Assembly (NCBI GenBank): GCA_907163375.1
Contig: CAJQUW010008712.1
Span: 1-64,000 of the forward strand
DNA: 64,000 nucleotides
Direction of reading: 5' to 3'
DNA from: Prostheceraeus crozeri
Taxonomy: Eukaryota; Platyhelminthes; Polycladida; Euryleptidae
Under the pieces are notes generated by a model. That model was not told where the DNA came from. It did not search any database and was given only the letters and a program-made list of their open reading frames with translations. The translations under genes were made by a program, and so were the position numbers. Below, piece by piece: positions 9,647 through 20,243 of the stretch. Position 1 is the first letter of the stretch, and every line of letters begins with the position of its first letter.

Positions 9647-10529
9647 TTAAGATTTACGTTTGTGAATGGACAACAACTTCGAGATAACTTTAATTGACTG
9701 TTGCACTTTATCTATTGCGACAAGCAGCGTGTGATGTACTTTAATTTCTTTTCTATTAACTTGCATTTTATCCTGATTCATCTTCAACGCCGTTTTAAGT
9801 GCATTTAACTTAATTTTAAGAACATCTAATTGTCTTTTAACAGAATCTAACTGTTCTTTATTTTCTTTAGAGTTTTCTTGTAAATTTTTCTTTAATTCAT
9901 TTTCTAAATTGATTTTAAGATTTTTCATTTTATCAACTTTTTCATTAAGTGAGTTTACTTCATTTATTATTCTATTCATCTTTTTCATTTGTTGAGTTAT
10001 TTTAGAACTTAATTCATCAACACTTTTTGGAATGTAGTTTGTAACTGCTTTAAATTTTTTTAATTCTTTCAGGAAGTTTTTCTATTTCATCTTCTAATTG
10101 TTCTTTTAACATTTTTATCTGATGTTTATTTTTAATGACAGCAGATTTTAAATTTAAAGAAAGTAATATTAAAATTTTTGATTGTTCTGAAATCTTTTTA
10201 AAAAGTTTTGCTATATCTGCTTCTAGCTCTCTATCCTTTTTATCAAGTTTTAATAATTTTTCGTTTAATGATTTGTCATTAAGTTTTAGCAACTTTAATT
10301 CATTCATCAGTGGAACCATAACATCGTTTATATATTTTTCTTTTAAGTCATTGATTTGTGTATCAACATATTGTTTATTTGTTAACTCTGTATTTTGTTG
10401 CGGAAGAATAGAAAGATGCAATGGACCAGATAAAACGTCTCCAGTTTTCATGATATAATTTTCTATCTCTATTTCTAATTCACGATTATTCGGGATATAT
10501 GCACCTCCACCAACATTTGGTAACATCAT
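9647..10529 (-). pseudogene. Fibre-like coiled-coil protein, one frameshift
   Basis: The upstream ORF (10529 to 10050, 159 aa; start context ATTGTTAAAAAATG) begins with a short Gly-rich leader. It then has MKTGDVLSGPLHLS and LTNKQYVDTQI, which match the repeating module of phage and viral trimeric fibres (tGd-x-sGpL ... n-K-YVD). A long heptad coiled coil follows. A second ORF (9988 to 9647, 113 aa) continues the coiled coil in another frame, and the open frame reaches back to a seven-A run near 10055, so a single indel in that homopolymer explains the break. The likely role is an attachment fibre or spike; this rests on the module and the coiled coil. A sequencing error is a real alternative to a true lesion. 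Confidence 0.6.
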
Positions 10530-10604
10530 TTTTTAACAATAAAAAAATAAAATTTTTTCTAATAAAAATAAAAAAATAAAATTTTTTCTAATAAAAATAA
10601 AAAA

Positions 10605-11899
10605 ATGGATAAAGCAAATTTAAAAAAATTATATTCGCCCGCATCATCCTGTTCTTCTTATTCGACGAGATCAACGGGATTTGAAAATAAATGTTTGATA
10701 ATAATAATAATAATAATCCATGTATAGATGTTAATATTTTATTTCAATTACAAGCCGAAATATTTAGAGAACAGACTAAAGGTTTACCTTCTATAGAAAC
10801 TAATTATTGTTTATTTCCAGGTGATCCATTTATTAAATTTATGGATATTGTAAGCAAATATAATGATGTAGCTTATGTAGAATTAAATAAAGAAAATATG
10901 GTTATAATAGGACATAATAATGTTTATGGATTCATTAGAGCAGTTTTGCCGATTAGTAATACTGATTGGATAGAAACTAAAATTATTAATTATATTAATA
11001 TTAAAGAATTAGTTAAAAAATTAAAATCTTTTTCCAAAGAAAAAATAAGATTATTTGTTGACGATCAAAACCAATATAATATTCATATCGAGAGTAAAAA
11101 ACATAGTGAAGAATTATTATGTCAAGTTTATTACAGAGATACAATTTATAAACAAGAAACATTAGAAATGCCGCAAAGATATGATGATGATACGTATATA
11201 GGATTATATTCCAACTTAAATATTAATTTATTAAAATCTTATATAAATGGTTTAGCTCAACAAGAGAAAATTTATATGTGGACTACACCTTATACTATTA
11301 ACAATGACCATAATCATATTCATAATCAACGAACTGAAGGTTCTAGGGCTTTGCCCGATCTTAAAGAATCTTATGATAATAATGATGATTCTGTAACATC
11401 TGAAAAAGGTGTAAATGGTAAAAAAGATTATAAAAATATTAGTAATTATAAAAATTTATCTAAATTTCATTTTCTTACAATTGAAAATAATAATGATGGC
11501 ATAGTTTAAGATACAGTTAGACAACTATGTGTCGGGTCTACAAAATTTAAATTAGGATTTACATCTAATCAATTTAAAATTTTATCATCTTTAACAAAAA
11601 CTAAAAGTGATTCAGATTATGGTGGTGTTATTAAATTTTCCAAAAGAGAACAAAGACCAATATTTTTCTCTATTATATTATTATCAGATAAAAGATGTAA
11701 TTTAGAGTTAGATATTCCAATAAGAGAATGGTATCCTATCATGGAAGGGCATCCTATACCAAAAAGTGTAATTTATGATGTTGAAGAAACAATTTATGAT
11801 GATGATGAAGAATCAATTGATGATGATGATGAAGAATCAATAGTTAGTGAAAATAAATTTAAATTATCTTTTGATAAAACGTTATATGATAAAACTTAA
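10605..11899 (+). pseudogene. Unknown Polinton protein with acidic tail, interrupted
   Basis: An ATG at 10605 follows the TAATAAAAATAAAAAAATG context and opens a short Ser-rich leader. Its frame runs into an (ATA)n run at about 10695-10715, where the main ORF (10691-11509, 272 aa) takes over in a different frame. The main ORF ends at TAA 11507-11509, yet the same frame stays open to 11897 and ends in Asp/Glu-rich blocks. The gene therefore shows two breaks. In-frame palindromes at 11331-11356 encode TEGSRALPD. No domain was recognised; position upstream of PolB, acidic tail and size would fit a replication accessory factor such as a clamp-like protein, but that is a guess. Confidence 0.5.
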
Positions 11900-12056
11900 T
11901 ATGATAAAACTTAATGTGATAAAGAAAATAAAATAACTTAAGAATGTGAAATATATAATAATATAAAATAACTCTCAAGTCCTTGATATTAGAATGTTTA
12001 TATCTAAAATTAAAACACAAATTTTTTCTTAAATTTTCCCTAAAAAAATAAAAAAA

Positions 12057-15000
12057 ATGGAAAATACCAAGTTTTATTGTGTCTTATGTAAAAAAAAGTT
12101 GCAAACAAAAAGAAGTTATCAATCTCATTTAAATAGTAAATTGCATTTACAAAATGTAGAACGAGTTGATGAAGGAAATATATTAAAATTAAATAGTTAT
12201 AAAAACTATCTAGAAACATTGCCTACTGATATAAAAGTTAAAAAAATGTTTGATGATTATTCACATTCGGAATATAAAAATGTTTTTAATAGTGAAGATG
12301 AGACCATACAAACCGAAGGTTCTAGGACTTCGCCCGTACCAGGTGGAAGATATTTATTTAGAGATACTGATGAATTTAACGAAATAGATGAATTTGATGA
12401 AGCCGTAACAGATATAAAATATTTATTTAATCAGTCTGTTCGCGGGACATCAAAGATGTCTTCCAGGGCTTCGCCCGTTGAACATAATGAAACCGATGAA
12501 ACTTTTTATAATGTATTAAAAAACTTTTTCAAAATATTTAAGAAATCTTTCAAATGTTATATGAATGTAGAAGTACTTTATACAAAAAATGGACCTGATG
12601 GAATTCCTGAAGAAATGATACAAGGACATTTTACAAATTCACAAGAAATTCATAATGTAAATGATATACAACCCATATTTGAATCGATGATACTTAAATT
12701 AGAAAATTGAATAATTGAAGCCCAGTTACGTGAATCTGGTTGGAGATTTGTTAAAATACTATCTAAGAAAATAGTAATTGATAAATATAAAAATAATACT
12801 GGTGGTAGTTATGTTCCTTTACCTTTCAGTTCACCACAAATAATCAACATAAAAAATGAAGATGATTATTGTTTTCTGTGGAGTATTATAGCACATTTAC
12901 ATCCTGCAGAATATCATAAAGAAAGACTAAGTCATTATAATAAAGAAGAATACATAAATGAATTTGATCTTTCTGATGGCTTGGATGAATTTCCATATGA
13001 TTATAATAGGTTAAAAAAGTTTCATAAAAAGAATAAAAATTTAATAGAAGTAAATGTTTTTGAATTACATGTGAATTATGTTTCTATTGGTAAAATTACT
13101 CCACTTTACTCAGATTCAAAAAAATTTTATTTGAATAATAAAAATTTATGTCAATCAGAAATAGTATATAATGATAGGGGAAATTACATGCATCATAATA
13201 TTTTTTACCAAGGAAATATAATATGTACTGAAAAATTTGAAATTATAAAAACATTATCACCAATAATGATTAGTCATAATAATTATAAAGGACGTAATTA
13301 TAATTATGATTATGATTCCGATTATTTATCTTTATTTTTAGAATATCAACAAAAATTACAAAATTTAAATAAAAGTTTACAAAAATGTAAAACAGATTAT
13401 CAACAACAAACAAAATTATTAGTACAAGAATATGGCCATAAATATGAAAATAAGATAGAAACGATTCAAAAATTAAATGAAGACAATAAAGAATTAAATA
13501 AAGACAATAAAGAATTAAATGAATGTTTAAAAAAATGTCTACAACAATATAAAGAACAATATGATAAAGAATATAGTTATCAGTTACAAATATTAAATCA
13601 AAATTATCATCAAAATACATTTAATATTACAAAGACAAATTAATGAAACACATGAAATATATAAAGATAAATTTGAAAAATTAAAACAAACAAAACAACC
13701 AGCACAAGCGAATATATTATATTATCAGGGTCATTTTATATTGTGTAAAGATGTTTCTATATTTACAAAAACTTCAGATAATACAAATTTTCCTTGTCTT
13801 CAATGTATGACAAGTTTTAGAACTAAAGAAGAAATGAATAGACATTTGGAGAATTGTCAACAAAATGAAGCAGTCAGAAACACATTTCCAAAAGATGATT
13901 ATTTAGAATATAATAAATGGTATTTTAAAAATAAAGTACCCTTTACTATTTATTGTGATTTTGAAGCTTATAATGTTAATATGACACAAAATCAAACGGA
14001 AAGTTCCAGGGCCTCACCCGATTCTAAAAATGATAATTCTGAAAATGGTACGGGCCAAGCCCTAGAACCTTCGGTTTGTAATTATGAAAAAAGTGCATCT
14101 GAACAAAGTAAAGAAAAATATTTATTTGAACAAAAACCATTATGTTGGGGAATGTATATTCATTCAAATTATCCTGAATTATTTAAATCAGAATATTATC
14201 AATACTATGGTGAAGATAGTTCAGAAATGTTTACAAAGAAAGTAGAAGAATTACAAGGTCGCTTTTCACAATTGCTTGAAACAAATATACCGATGATGCC
14301 ATTAACAGAAAAAGAAAAATTAAATTTTATTAATGAAACAAAATGTTATTACTGTGGAAGAGAATTTACAATAAATTATAAAAATGGCAAAGGTAGATAT
14401 ATTGATAAGCGAAGCGGCGGCTCTGCCGATAAAGTAAAAGATCATGATAATCTAAATGGATTATATAGAGGTGCAGCACATAATTCTTGTAATCTTAATG
14501 CTAATAAATTTAAATATAACTTTGTTCCTTTATATTTCTACAATGGTTCTAAATATGATTTCCATCTAGTAATGAAAGATTTATTTTCATCTGAAAAATT
14601 ACAACGACAACAAATAAATGTACTATGTAAAACAGAAGAAGAATATTTTTCAATGCAATTAGGTTGTATTAGAATTTTAGATGCATTTAGATTTTTTACT
14701 CCTTATTCATTAGATGTTATGGGAAAAACTTTGAAATCTGAACAATGTAAAATATTAAATAAATATAATTAAAAACCTTTAAAAGGCATATTTCCGTATG
14801 AATATTTAACCTGTGGTTCACAGTCGAAGACTGATATAACTGGAGATAAAACCTGTGGTTCACAGTCGAAGACTGATTTTAATTCTGTGAATAAAATTAT
14901 GGAAGAAAAACAACTTCCTCCAATAAATAAATTTAAATCAACATTAAAACAATCACAATTATCTGACGAAGACTATGCAGAAGCTGAAAAAAATTGGAGA

Positions 15001-16669
15001 AAGTTAAATTGTAAAACAATGTATGATTATACAATGAAATATCTTCAGATAGATGTATTAATACTAGCTGATCTTTTCGAAAACTTTCGTGACATGTGTT
15101 TAGAATATTACGGAATAGATCCATGTTATTGTTATTCTACACCAGGTTTAACATGGTTAGCAGGATTAAAACATACAAATGTTAAACTTAAACATTATAA
15201 AGAAAATACATATGATAAATTATTATTTTTTGAATCTGGAATTAGAGGTGGAGTTTCATCAGTTTTAGGTAATAGATATGTTAAATGTTATAATAAGAAA
15301 GTAAATCCTGATGATTATGGAATAATGAAACCTTTATCTCCAGAAGAAAGTGATCAGTTTATAAAATTGTTTAATCAAAATATAGAAGGACTTATATCAA
15401 ATGAAGATAGTCAAGCAGCAGTTGATGAAATCATGAGAGAAAACTATTTGTTATATTATGATTTTAATAGCTTATATTCTTCTTGCATGATACAAGAATT
15501 ACCAACAGGTGAAATGTCATGGTGTAATATTCGCCCGTTCTAGATTATCAAAAAACATATGATGGAAATTATAATCATGGTTATATATATGAAGTTGATT
15601 TAGTATACCCTGATGAAATAAAAGATAAAACAAAATATTTTCCTTTCTGTCCCGAAAACAAAATTCCCAATATAGAAGATTTTTCAGATTATCAAAAATC
15701 TATAATTCCTAAGAAATACAGACCAACAAAAAAACTTATGTTAACACAAAGCAATAAAGGAAAGTATGTTGTTGAAGGAAGAATGCTAGATTGGTATTTA
15801 GATCATGGAATGATTCTCACCAAAATACATCGAAAACTATTTTATCAAAAATCTAGGTGGTTAAAAATTATATAGAGTTCAATATTGAAAAACGTAAAAT
15901 AGCTAAAAGAAATAAAGATGATTTTGGAAACGTGTTCTTCAAATTAATGAATAATGCATTTTATGGTAAGACTTTAGAAGATGTGCGTAATAGACAAAAT
16001 ATTGAAATAGTTTATGATAAAGATAGGTTTCAAAATTTAACAAGGAAACCTACATATAAAAGAACTACTAGATTTAGTGATGAACTATGTGCTGTACATT
16101 TACGTCGAATTAGCGTAAAACATGATAAGTTTAATTTCATTGGTTTCACTATATTAGAATTAGCTAAACTATTTATGTATAGATTTATATATGATTATTT
16201 AGCACCTGCTTATGGCAAAAACTATAAATTACACTTTACAGATACCGATTCTGTTTTCTTAGAATTAACAATACCGTATAATTCTTCACTTGATGAAGAA
16301 ATTAATAAAATAAAAGATATCATTCATCCTTCTGATTTATGTAAAGTAAAAGATGAATTAGAAGGAAATGAAGATTTCATAACAGAAGCTATATTTTTAA
16401 AATCTAAATGTTACTGTTATGATACAACTAATAATATTAAAACACATAAAACATTAAAAGGAATTTCAAAGGCATCAGTGGCTAATCAAATAACATTTCA
16501 AGATTATAAAAATGTATTATTTAATAATGAAATAAAAACAGCATGTAATTATAGACTTAATTCAAAAAAACATAACATGTATTTAAAAGAAGAACATAAA
16601 TTAGCATTAGATCCATTTGATGATAAAAGAAAAATTTTACCTGATGGAATAACTACTGAACCTTTTTAA
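12057..16669 (+). pseudogene. polB: Protein-primed family B DNA polymerase, decayed
   Basis: The product replicates the element from its ends. The gene opens with a C2H2 zinc finger (CVLCKKKL...HLNSKLH, residues 5-30), followed by the N-terminal region typical of Polinton PolB (NEDDYCFLWSI near 12860). The exonuclease motif YCDFEAYN is near 13955, Exo III-type YLQIDVLILA near 15045, polymerase motif A DFNSLYSS near 15463, motif B KLMNNAFYGKT near 15943, and motif C FTDTDSVF near 16240. Lesions: in-frame TGA 12708-12710; frameshift near 13627; in-frame TAA 14770-14772; frameshift and stop near 15541; frameshift near 15863. Different stop codons are used, so code reassignment is not the explanation. 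Mini-palindromes are inserted in frame at several points. Confidence 0.92.
14811..14875 (+). repeat. Duplicated paired mini-palindrome inside PolB
   Basis: The pair CTGTG-GTT-CACAG and CAGTC-GAA-GACTG, overlapping by three bases, occurs at 14811-14833 and 14853-14875. Both copies are in the PolB frame and encode TCGSQSKTD twice, just after the conserved GIFPYEYL segment. Confidence 0.92.
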
Positions 16670-16749
16670 TTTTCTAATTTCTAAGATAGTCAAATTTAAT
16701 ATATACATAAAATAAAAAAATATTATAACACTATATTTGTATATTTTTA

Positions 16750-17517
16750 TCACTCCGCGAAAATATTTTCTATAACTCTTTCATGAATTTTTTTATCAAT
16801 ATTAATTGTAATGAAGCCATAATCTTTTGACCAAGCATTGTTACACGATTGTTTAAATTCATCTTTATTTCTTACACATAAATCTCTTAACAAATCACTT
16901 AAGTTTCTTGCATTTATTTCAAATAGTATAAATATATTTGCATTCTTTCTAATAACACTTCCGTCTAATGAATACATACTTTGTGTTAAATAAAAAACAC
17001 TACAGTTATTATGTCTACCTCTTGTGAAATAATTTCTCTGAACTGACTGATTTCTATCATTAACACAATCATCAAAAATTACACAATGTTTCATTGTTTT
17101 ATCTAGTTTACTAGGATCTTGCATATTACCACTATCATCTATTAATTGTATTTTTATATGCTTATTTTTATTGGATTCAACTAATTGTTTATTTTTTGCT
17201 GCTTCTTCACACCACGAACTTATTTCTTCTTCATCTTCAGATTTTTCATATTCTTTGAATAATGAAGCAATTGCTGTTTTTTTAAGATTATTTTCAAATC
17301 CATATTTTAAAAATTGATAGACGGGTTGTTCTGCTGTTGTTGTATAAATTATAAGATTGTTATAATCCAAAAAATTTGGAGTCGTTAAAATTTTAAATAA
17401 TAGATGTGTTTTTCCACAACCTGATCTTCCACAAATAACTGACAAAACTTTATTAGATAAATTTGGATGATGATTAAATTTAAGTTTTTTTTTGTTTAAT
17501 GGGGGTACTTCACTCAT
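16750..17517 (-). CDS. ATP: DNA-packaging ATPase (FtsK/HerA type)
   Basis: The 255-aa ORF is intact and starts in TTTTTTATTAAAAAATG. The Walker A motif GRSGCGKT is near residues 29-36, Walker B CVIFDDC near 145, and the downstream FYLTQS fits the sensor motif of A32-like packaging ATPases. In Polintons and related viruses this enzyme pumps genomic DNA into preformed capsids. It is convergent with PolB (81 bp between stops) and leads a block of four minus-strand genes. Length is normal for the family. Confidence 0.9.
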   Translation of the reverse strand: MSEVPPLNKKKLKFNHHPNLSNKVLSVICGRSGCGKTHLLFKILTTPNFLDYNNLIIYTTTAEQPVYQFLKYGFENNLKKTAIASLFKEYEKSEDEEEISSWCEEAAKNKQLVESNKNKHIKIQLIDDSGNMQDPSKLDKTMKHCVIFDDCVNDRNQSVQRNYFTRGRHNNCSVFYLTQSMYSLDGSVIRKNANIFILFEINARNLSDLLRDLCVRNKDEFKQSCNNAWSKDYGFITINIDKKIHERVIENIFAE

Positions 17518-17596
17518 TTTTTAATAAAAAATTTATTTTTATTTTATTTTTATTTTTAAAGAAGAATAAGAAAATTAAACTTCTCTAGCTTCGCGT

Positions 17597-17613
17597 GGGA
17601 GTTTATACCTCCC
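17597..17613. repeat. Mini-palindrome downstream of the penton-like gene
   Basis: GGGAG and CTCCC flank a seven-base loop, directly before the stop of the minus-strand penton-like gene at 17603. The adjacent AGCTTCGC is related to the triloop family. It is more degenerate than the others. Confidence 0.55.
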
Positions 17614-18391
17614 GAACCAAAAGATCTATCATAATCTCTTCACCTCCAAAATTTATTTCTTGTCCTTTCTCATCAGTGATTCTAATGTTAATGTTGTTAA
17701 TAGTTTTTCTTGTAATAGGGAAATATATTAATGTTTGTGGAAATACATTTAATCTATAACCAATGGGTACAGTAAAAGCTGGAAAACTGAATATTAAATT
17801 TGACAATTTACCATTTATATATCCTCCTTCAATAATGTCACAATGTACAACAATTGAATTTATTTCAGTTATTTTTGGAATCTTCTCACCTAAATGATAA
17901 CCTTGACTATAGGTTTGTTTATTAAATCCTAATAGCTTTGACAATGATCTATCATGATTAAAATCAACTTGATGATTTTCGTCTAAAGTAAGAGAAAATT
18001 TATTAACTGCCGGTTCAACTGCAAAATGTAATTGTTTCTTATCTTTAAATGATATACCTAAATGTCTCTTAATTTCATTTGATATTGATTCAACTTCGTA
18101 AGAACCAGGAAGAAAAGTTAGTATTTTCCATGTTTTGCCTTTATCAGTAGAATATCTAAATTGATCATTCACATCTTTGATAACGTTTTGAATAGTGTTA
18201 AATGTAGAGAAACTAGTCAATGCAATTTGATAATTTTTATTTTGTTCCAAATGTAGAATGGGTTCTAAATTACAAGTGTGTGATGAAGTAGTTGTTATAA
18301 TTTTTAACGTCGTACTAAATTTTGATGAACCCAAAATCTCTGTTAGATTTTCTAAATGATTATTAATTTTGTCTAAATCTGCTGAACACAT
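17603..18391 (-). CDS. mCP: Penton-like minor capsid protein (single jelly-roll)
   Basis: The 262-aa ORF is intact, with start context TTTTAACTAAAAAATG. It carries the pattern common in animal Polinton minor capsid proteins: LEQNKNYQIALTSFSTFNTI (residues 44-63), then FRYSTDKGKTWK and PGSYEVESISNEI. In these elements the protein fills the fivefold vertices of the shell. It sits between the ATPase and an unknown ORF on the same strand, a usual place for it. Confidence 0.82.
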   Translation of the reverse strand: MCSADLDKINNHLENLTEILGSSKFSTTLKIITTTSSHTCNLEPILHLEQNKNYQIALTSFSTFNTIQNVIKDVNDQFRYSTDKGKTWKILTFLPGSYEVESISNEIKRHLGISFKDKKQLHFAVEPAVNKFSLTLDENHQVDFNHDRSLSKLLGFNKQTYSQGYHLGEKIPKITEINSIVVHCDIIEGGYINGKLSNLIFSFPAFTVPIGYRLNVFPQTLIYFPITRKTINNINIRITDEKGQEINFGGEEIMIDLLVREV

Positions 18392-18473
18392 TTTTTAGTT
18401 AAAATTTTAAATAAATATTTTTTTCTGAAATATTTTTTTAATAAAAAATTAAAAACAACAACATATTTCAGCT

Positions 18474-18502
18474 ACGGGCGAATCCCTAAAACATTCGGTT
18501 CG
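18474..18502 (-). repeat. Degenerate paired mini-palindrome at the 3' end of the next gene
   Basis: Read on the minus strand this is a worn copy of the paired unit (GAACCGAAGGTTC then AGGGCTTCGCCC), beginning GAACCGAATG. It overlaps the stop region of the 274-aa gene. Confidence 0.6.
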
Positions 18503-19310
18503 TTATACTTTTATAATCCTCTTCATTTAGAATCTTCTTTTCTAACAGTCTTTTCAATATAGCATGAATTTCATTGAAACTAGAATTATGTCCTTCTTTT
18601 ATTGGAGATATTAAAATATTTAATCTATCTAGTAATTCTTGTGGATCATCTGGTAAAAATATGGTTGTTTCTGTTTTCTGTTTTTCAGATAAACCTTTCC
18701 CTACTTTAACTCCCGTTGATAATAAATTTTCTAATTGTTTATAACGTCTAAGAGATTTTACTGCACTAACTCTGTCTAACATAGCTTTATATTTTATGAG
18801 ATCTTCTACAGCATAATTATTTAAATCTGCTCCTCTTAAAATATTAACAAAATTTCTATCTAAATTAAAAGGAGATTTATCTGGTGAAAAAATTATACCT
18901 CGAAAAGGTTGTGGAAATATTTCTTTTTGTCCGAGATAAAATCTAGGTATTGTTTTTCCATCTATAAATGAAATAGAATGTTCAAATTGCATAGATTTTG
19001 GTAATTTCTTATTAATGTTTGATTCTAGTAATCCATAGTCATCTAATATAGTTTTGTGCTCTGGATCTGTTATATCAATTTGTTTATCATTATTTCTACT
19101 TTCTTTTTCAAGAGTTTTAAATGGTTTCATAGTTTTTTCAAAATCAATTTTTACTTGCTCGGTTTGCTGCATTTTTTCAAACATATCAGATTGAATACCA
19201 GCTTTTATCATTCTATGTTGAAGATGATTTTCTTTCATAATATTTCTTTGTTTTATTAACTCTTCTAATTGTTTTATTCTTTTAAAATTATCAGCTCTAA
19301 TTTTATCCAT
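18486..19310 (-). CDS. Unknown Polinton protein, coiled-coil N-terminus
   Basis: The ORF is open from 19376, but I place the start at 19310 because ATTTTAAAAATG there matches the start context of the other genes, giving 274 aa. The first ~70 residues form a charged coiled coil (KRIKQLEELIKQR). The middle contains GKTIPRFYLGQKEIFPQPF and a short FSPDKSPFNLDRNFV segment, and the C-terminus is helical. No known domain was recognised. The frame is intact and lies within the ATPase-penton gene block, so a virion or assembly role is possible. Confidence 0.6.
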   Translation of the reverse strand: MDKIRADNFKRIKQLEELIKQRNIMKENHLQHRMIKAGIQSDMFEKMQQTEQVKIDFEKTMKPFKTLEKESRNNDKQIDITDPEHKTILDDYGLLESNINKKLPKSMQFEHSISFIDGKTIPRFYLGQKEIFPQPFRGIIFSPDKSPFNLDRNFVNILRGADLNNYAVEDLIKYKAMLDRVSAVKSLRRYKQLENLLSTGVKVGKGLSEKQKTETTIFLPDDPQELLDRLNILISPIKEGHNSSFNEIHAILKRLLEKKILNEEDYKSITNRMF

Positions 19311-19431
19311 TTTTAAAATATAATATTTGAATTTTGTGGTAACATTGGAATACAGCAAAAACATTTTACTGAACAAATTATTTTTTTATTGCTTTGTTGT
19401 TTGACATCTTTTCGTTTAAAGTTTTCTCGTT

Positions 19432-20178
19432 TTAAGTTTTGTTTAATAAAGTTTTGTTTAATAAAGTTTTGCTTAAATTTTCGCTTAAAGTTTTTAGCTC
19501 TTCTAAAAAAATTTTATCATTTTCTTCATTAGAAATTTTACCACCAGTAAAAGTTTTACCATCACTAGAAATTTTGCCACCCTGTTTATTCTTATCATCA
19601 ACTTTTTCGGTCTTTAAATGAAATGATATTTGATTTACTTCATTAGCTATTTGATCAAATTTTTCAATCTCATCTAACGTAATAACATTATCATCACATA
19701 CTCTTTGAAAGTAGTAATGTAGTTTATCATAGACTTCTTTAATATGTAAATGCTTAGTTTTTAATGATTTTCGTTTCTTAGTTATTAAAGATTTATCTAA
19801 CATTGTAACAAGTGAAGATGCAAAAACACCCGTACCTGTTAAAGCTGTAGCAACTACTGGAATTACTAAAACACCTGAAGATATAACAATTGTTAAAGCA
19901 CCTAAACTTATTGTTAAGAATATGCCAATTCCTTGTGTTACATTCTTAACTTTAGTCCATCTCTTTCTTAATTTTTTATAATGCTCTAATCTTAATAATA
20001 ATTGAGATTCCTTATCTTTCATATACCTAACTCTATCTTTGTGTTTTTCTTTATTCATTTTTTCAATGTTAATCTTTTCAATGTCCATTAAAGTAGAACT
20101 ACGTTCATATGATAACGAAGGATATATTCTTGCGGTTTCTTCCATTTCTGAAGTTCCTTCCACTTTTGTTTCTTCCAT
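19432..20178 (-). CDS. Unknown Polinton protein with a hydrophobic membrane segment
   Basis: The start at 20178 is preferred over the upstream codon at 20202 because of its TCTTTAAAAATG context (248 aa). After a charged coiled-coil N-terminus (~1-75) comes a long hydrophobic stretch starting IGIFLTISLGALTIVISSGV and continuing through VVATALTGTGVFASS (about residues 83-125), enough for one or two membrane passes. A basic region and a helical Lys/Asp-rich tail follow. The last codons repeat the peptide LLNKT twice. It is not recognised. It is the outermost gene next to the right TIR. Confidence 0.6.
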   Translation of the reverse strand: MEETKVEGTSEMEETARIYPSLSYERSSTLMDIEKINIEKMNKEKHKDRVRYMKDKESQLLLRLEHYKKLRKRWTKVKNVTQGIGIFLTISLGALTIVISSGVLVIPVVATALTGTGVFASSLVTMLDKSLITKKRKSLKTKHLHIKEVYDKLHYYFQRVCDDNVITLDEIEKFDQIANEVNQISFHLKTEKVDDKNKQGGKISSDGKTFTGGKISNEENDKIFLEELKTLSENLSKTLLNKTLLNKT

Positions 20179-20243
20179 TTTTAAAGAAATATTATTAGTC
20201 ACATGATATATTTTAAAAACCTGAAAGATGGATAAAATTCATG

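Noticed and set aside
12057-16669. Alternative genetic code or programmed stop readthrough in PolB
   Set aside because: TGA, TAA and TAG all interrupt, and frameshifts occur as well; neighbouring intact genes use normal stops. Decay or sequencing error is simpler.
4976-18502. CRISPR array for the repeated palindromes
   Set aside because: Units are dispersed, variable and lie inside genes; spacing is irregular and the context is an animal provirus.
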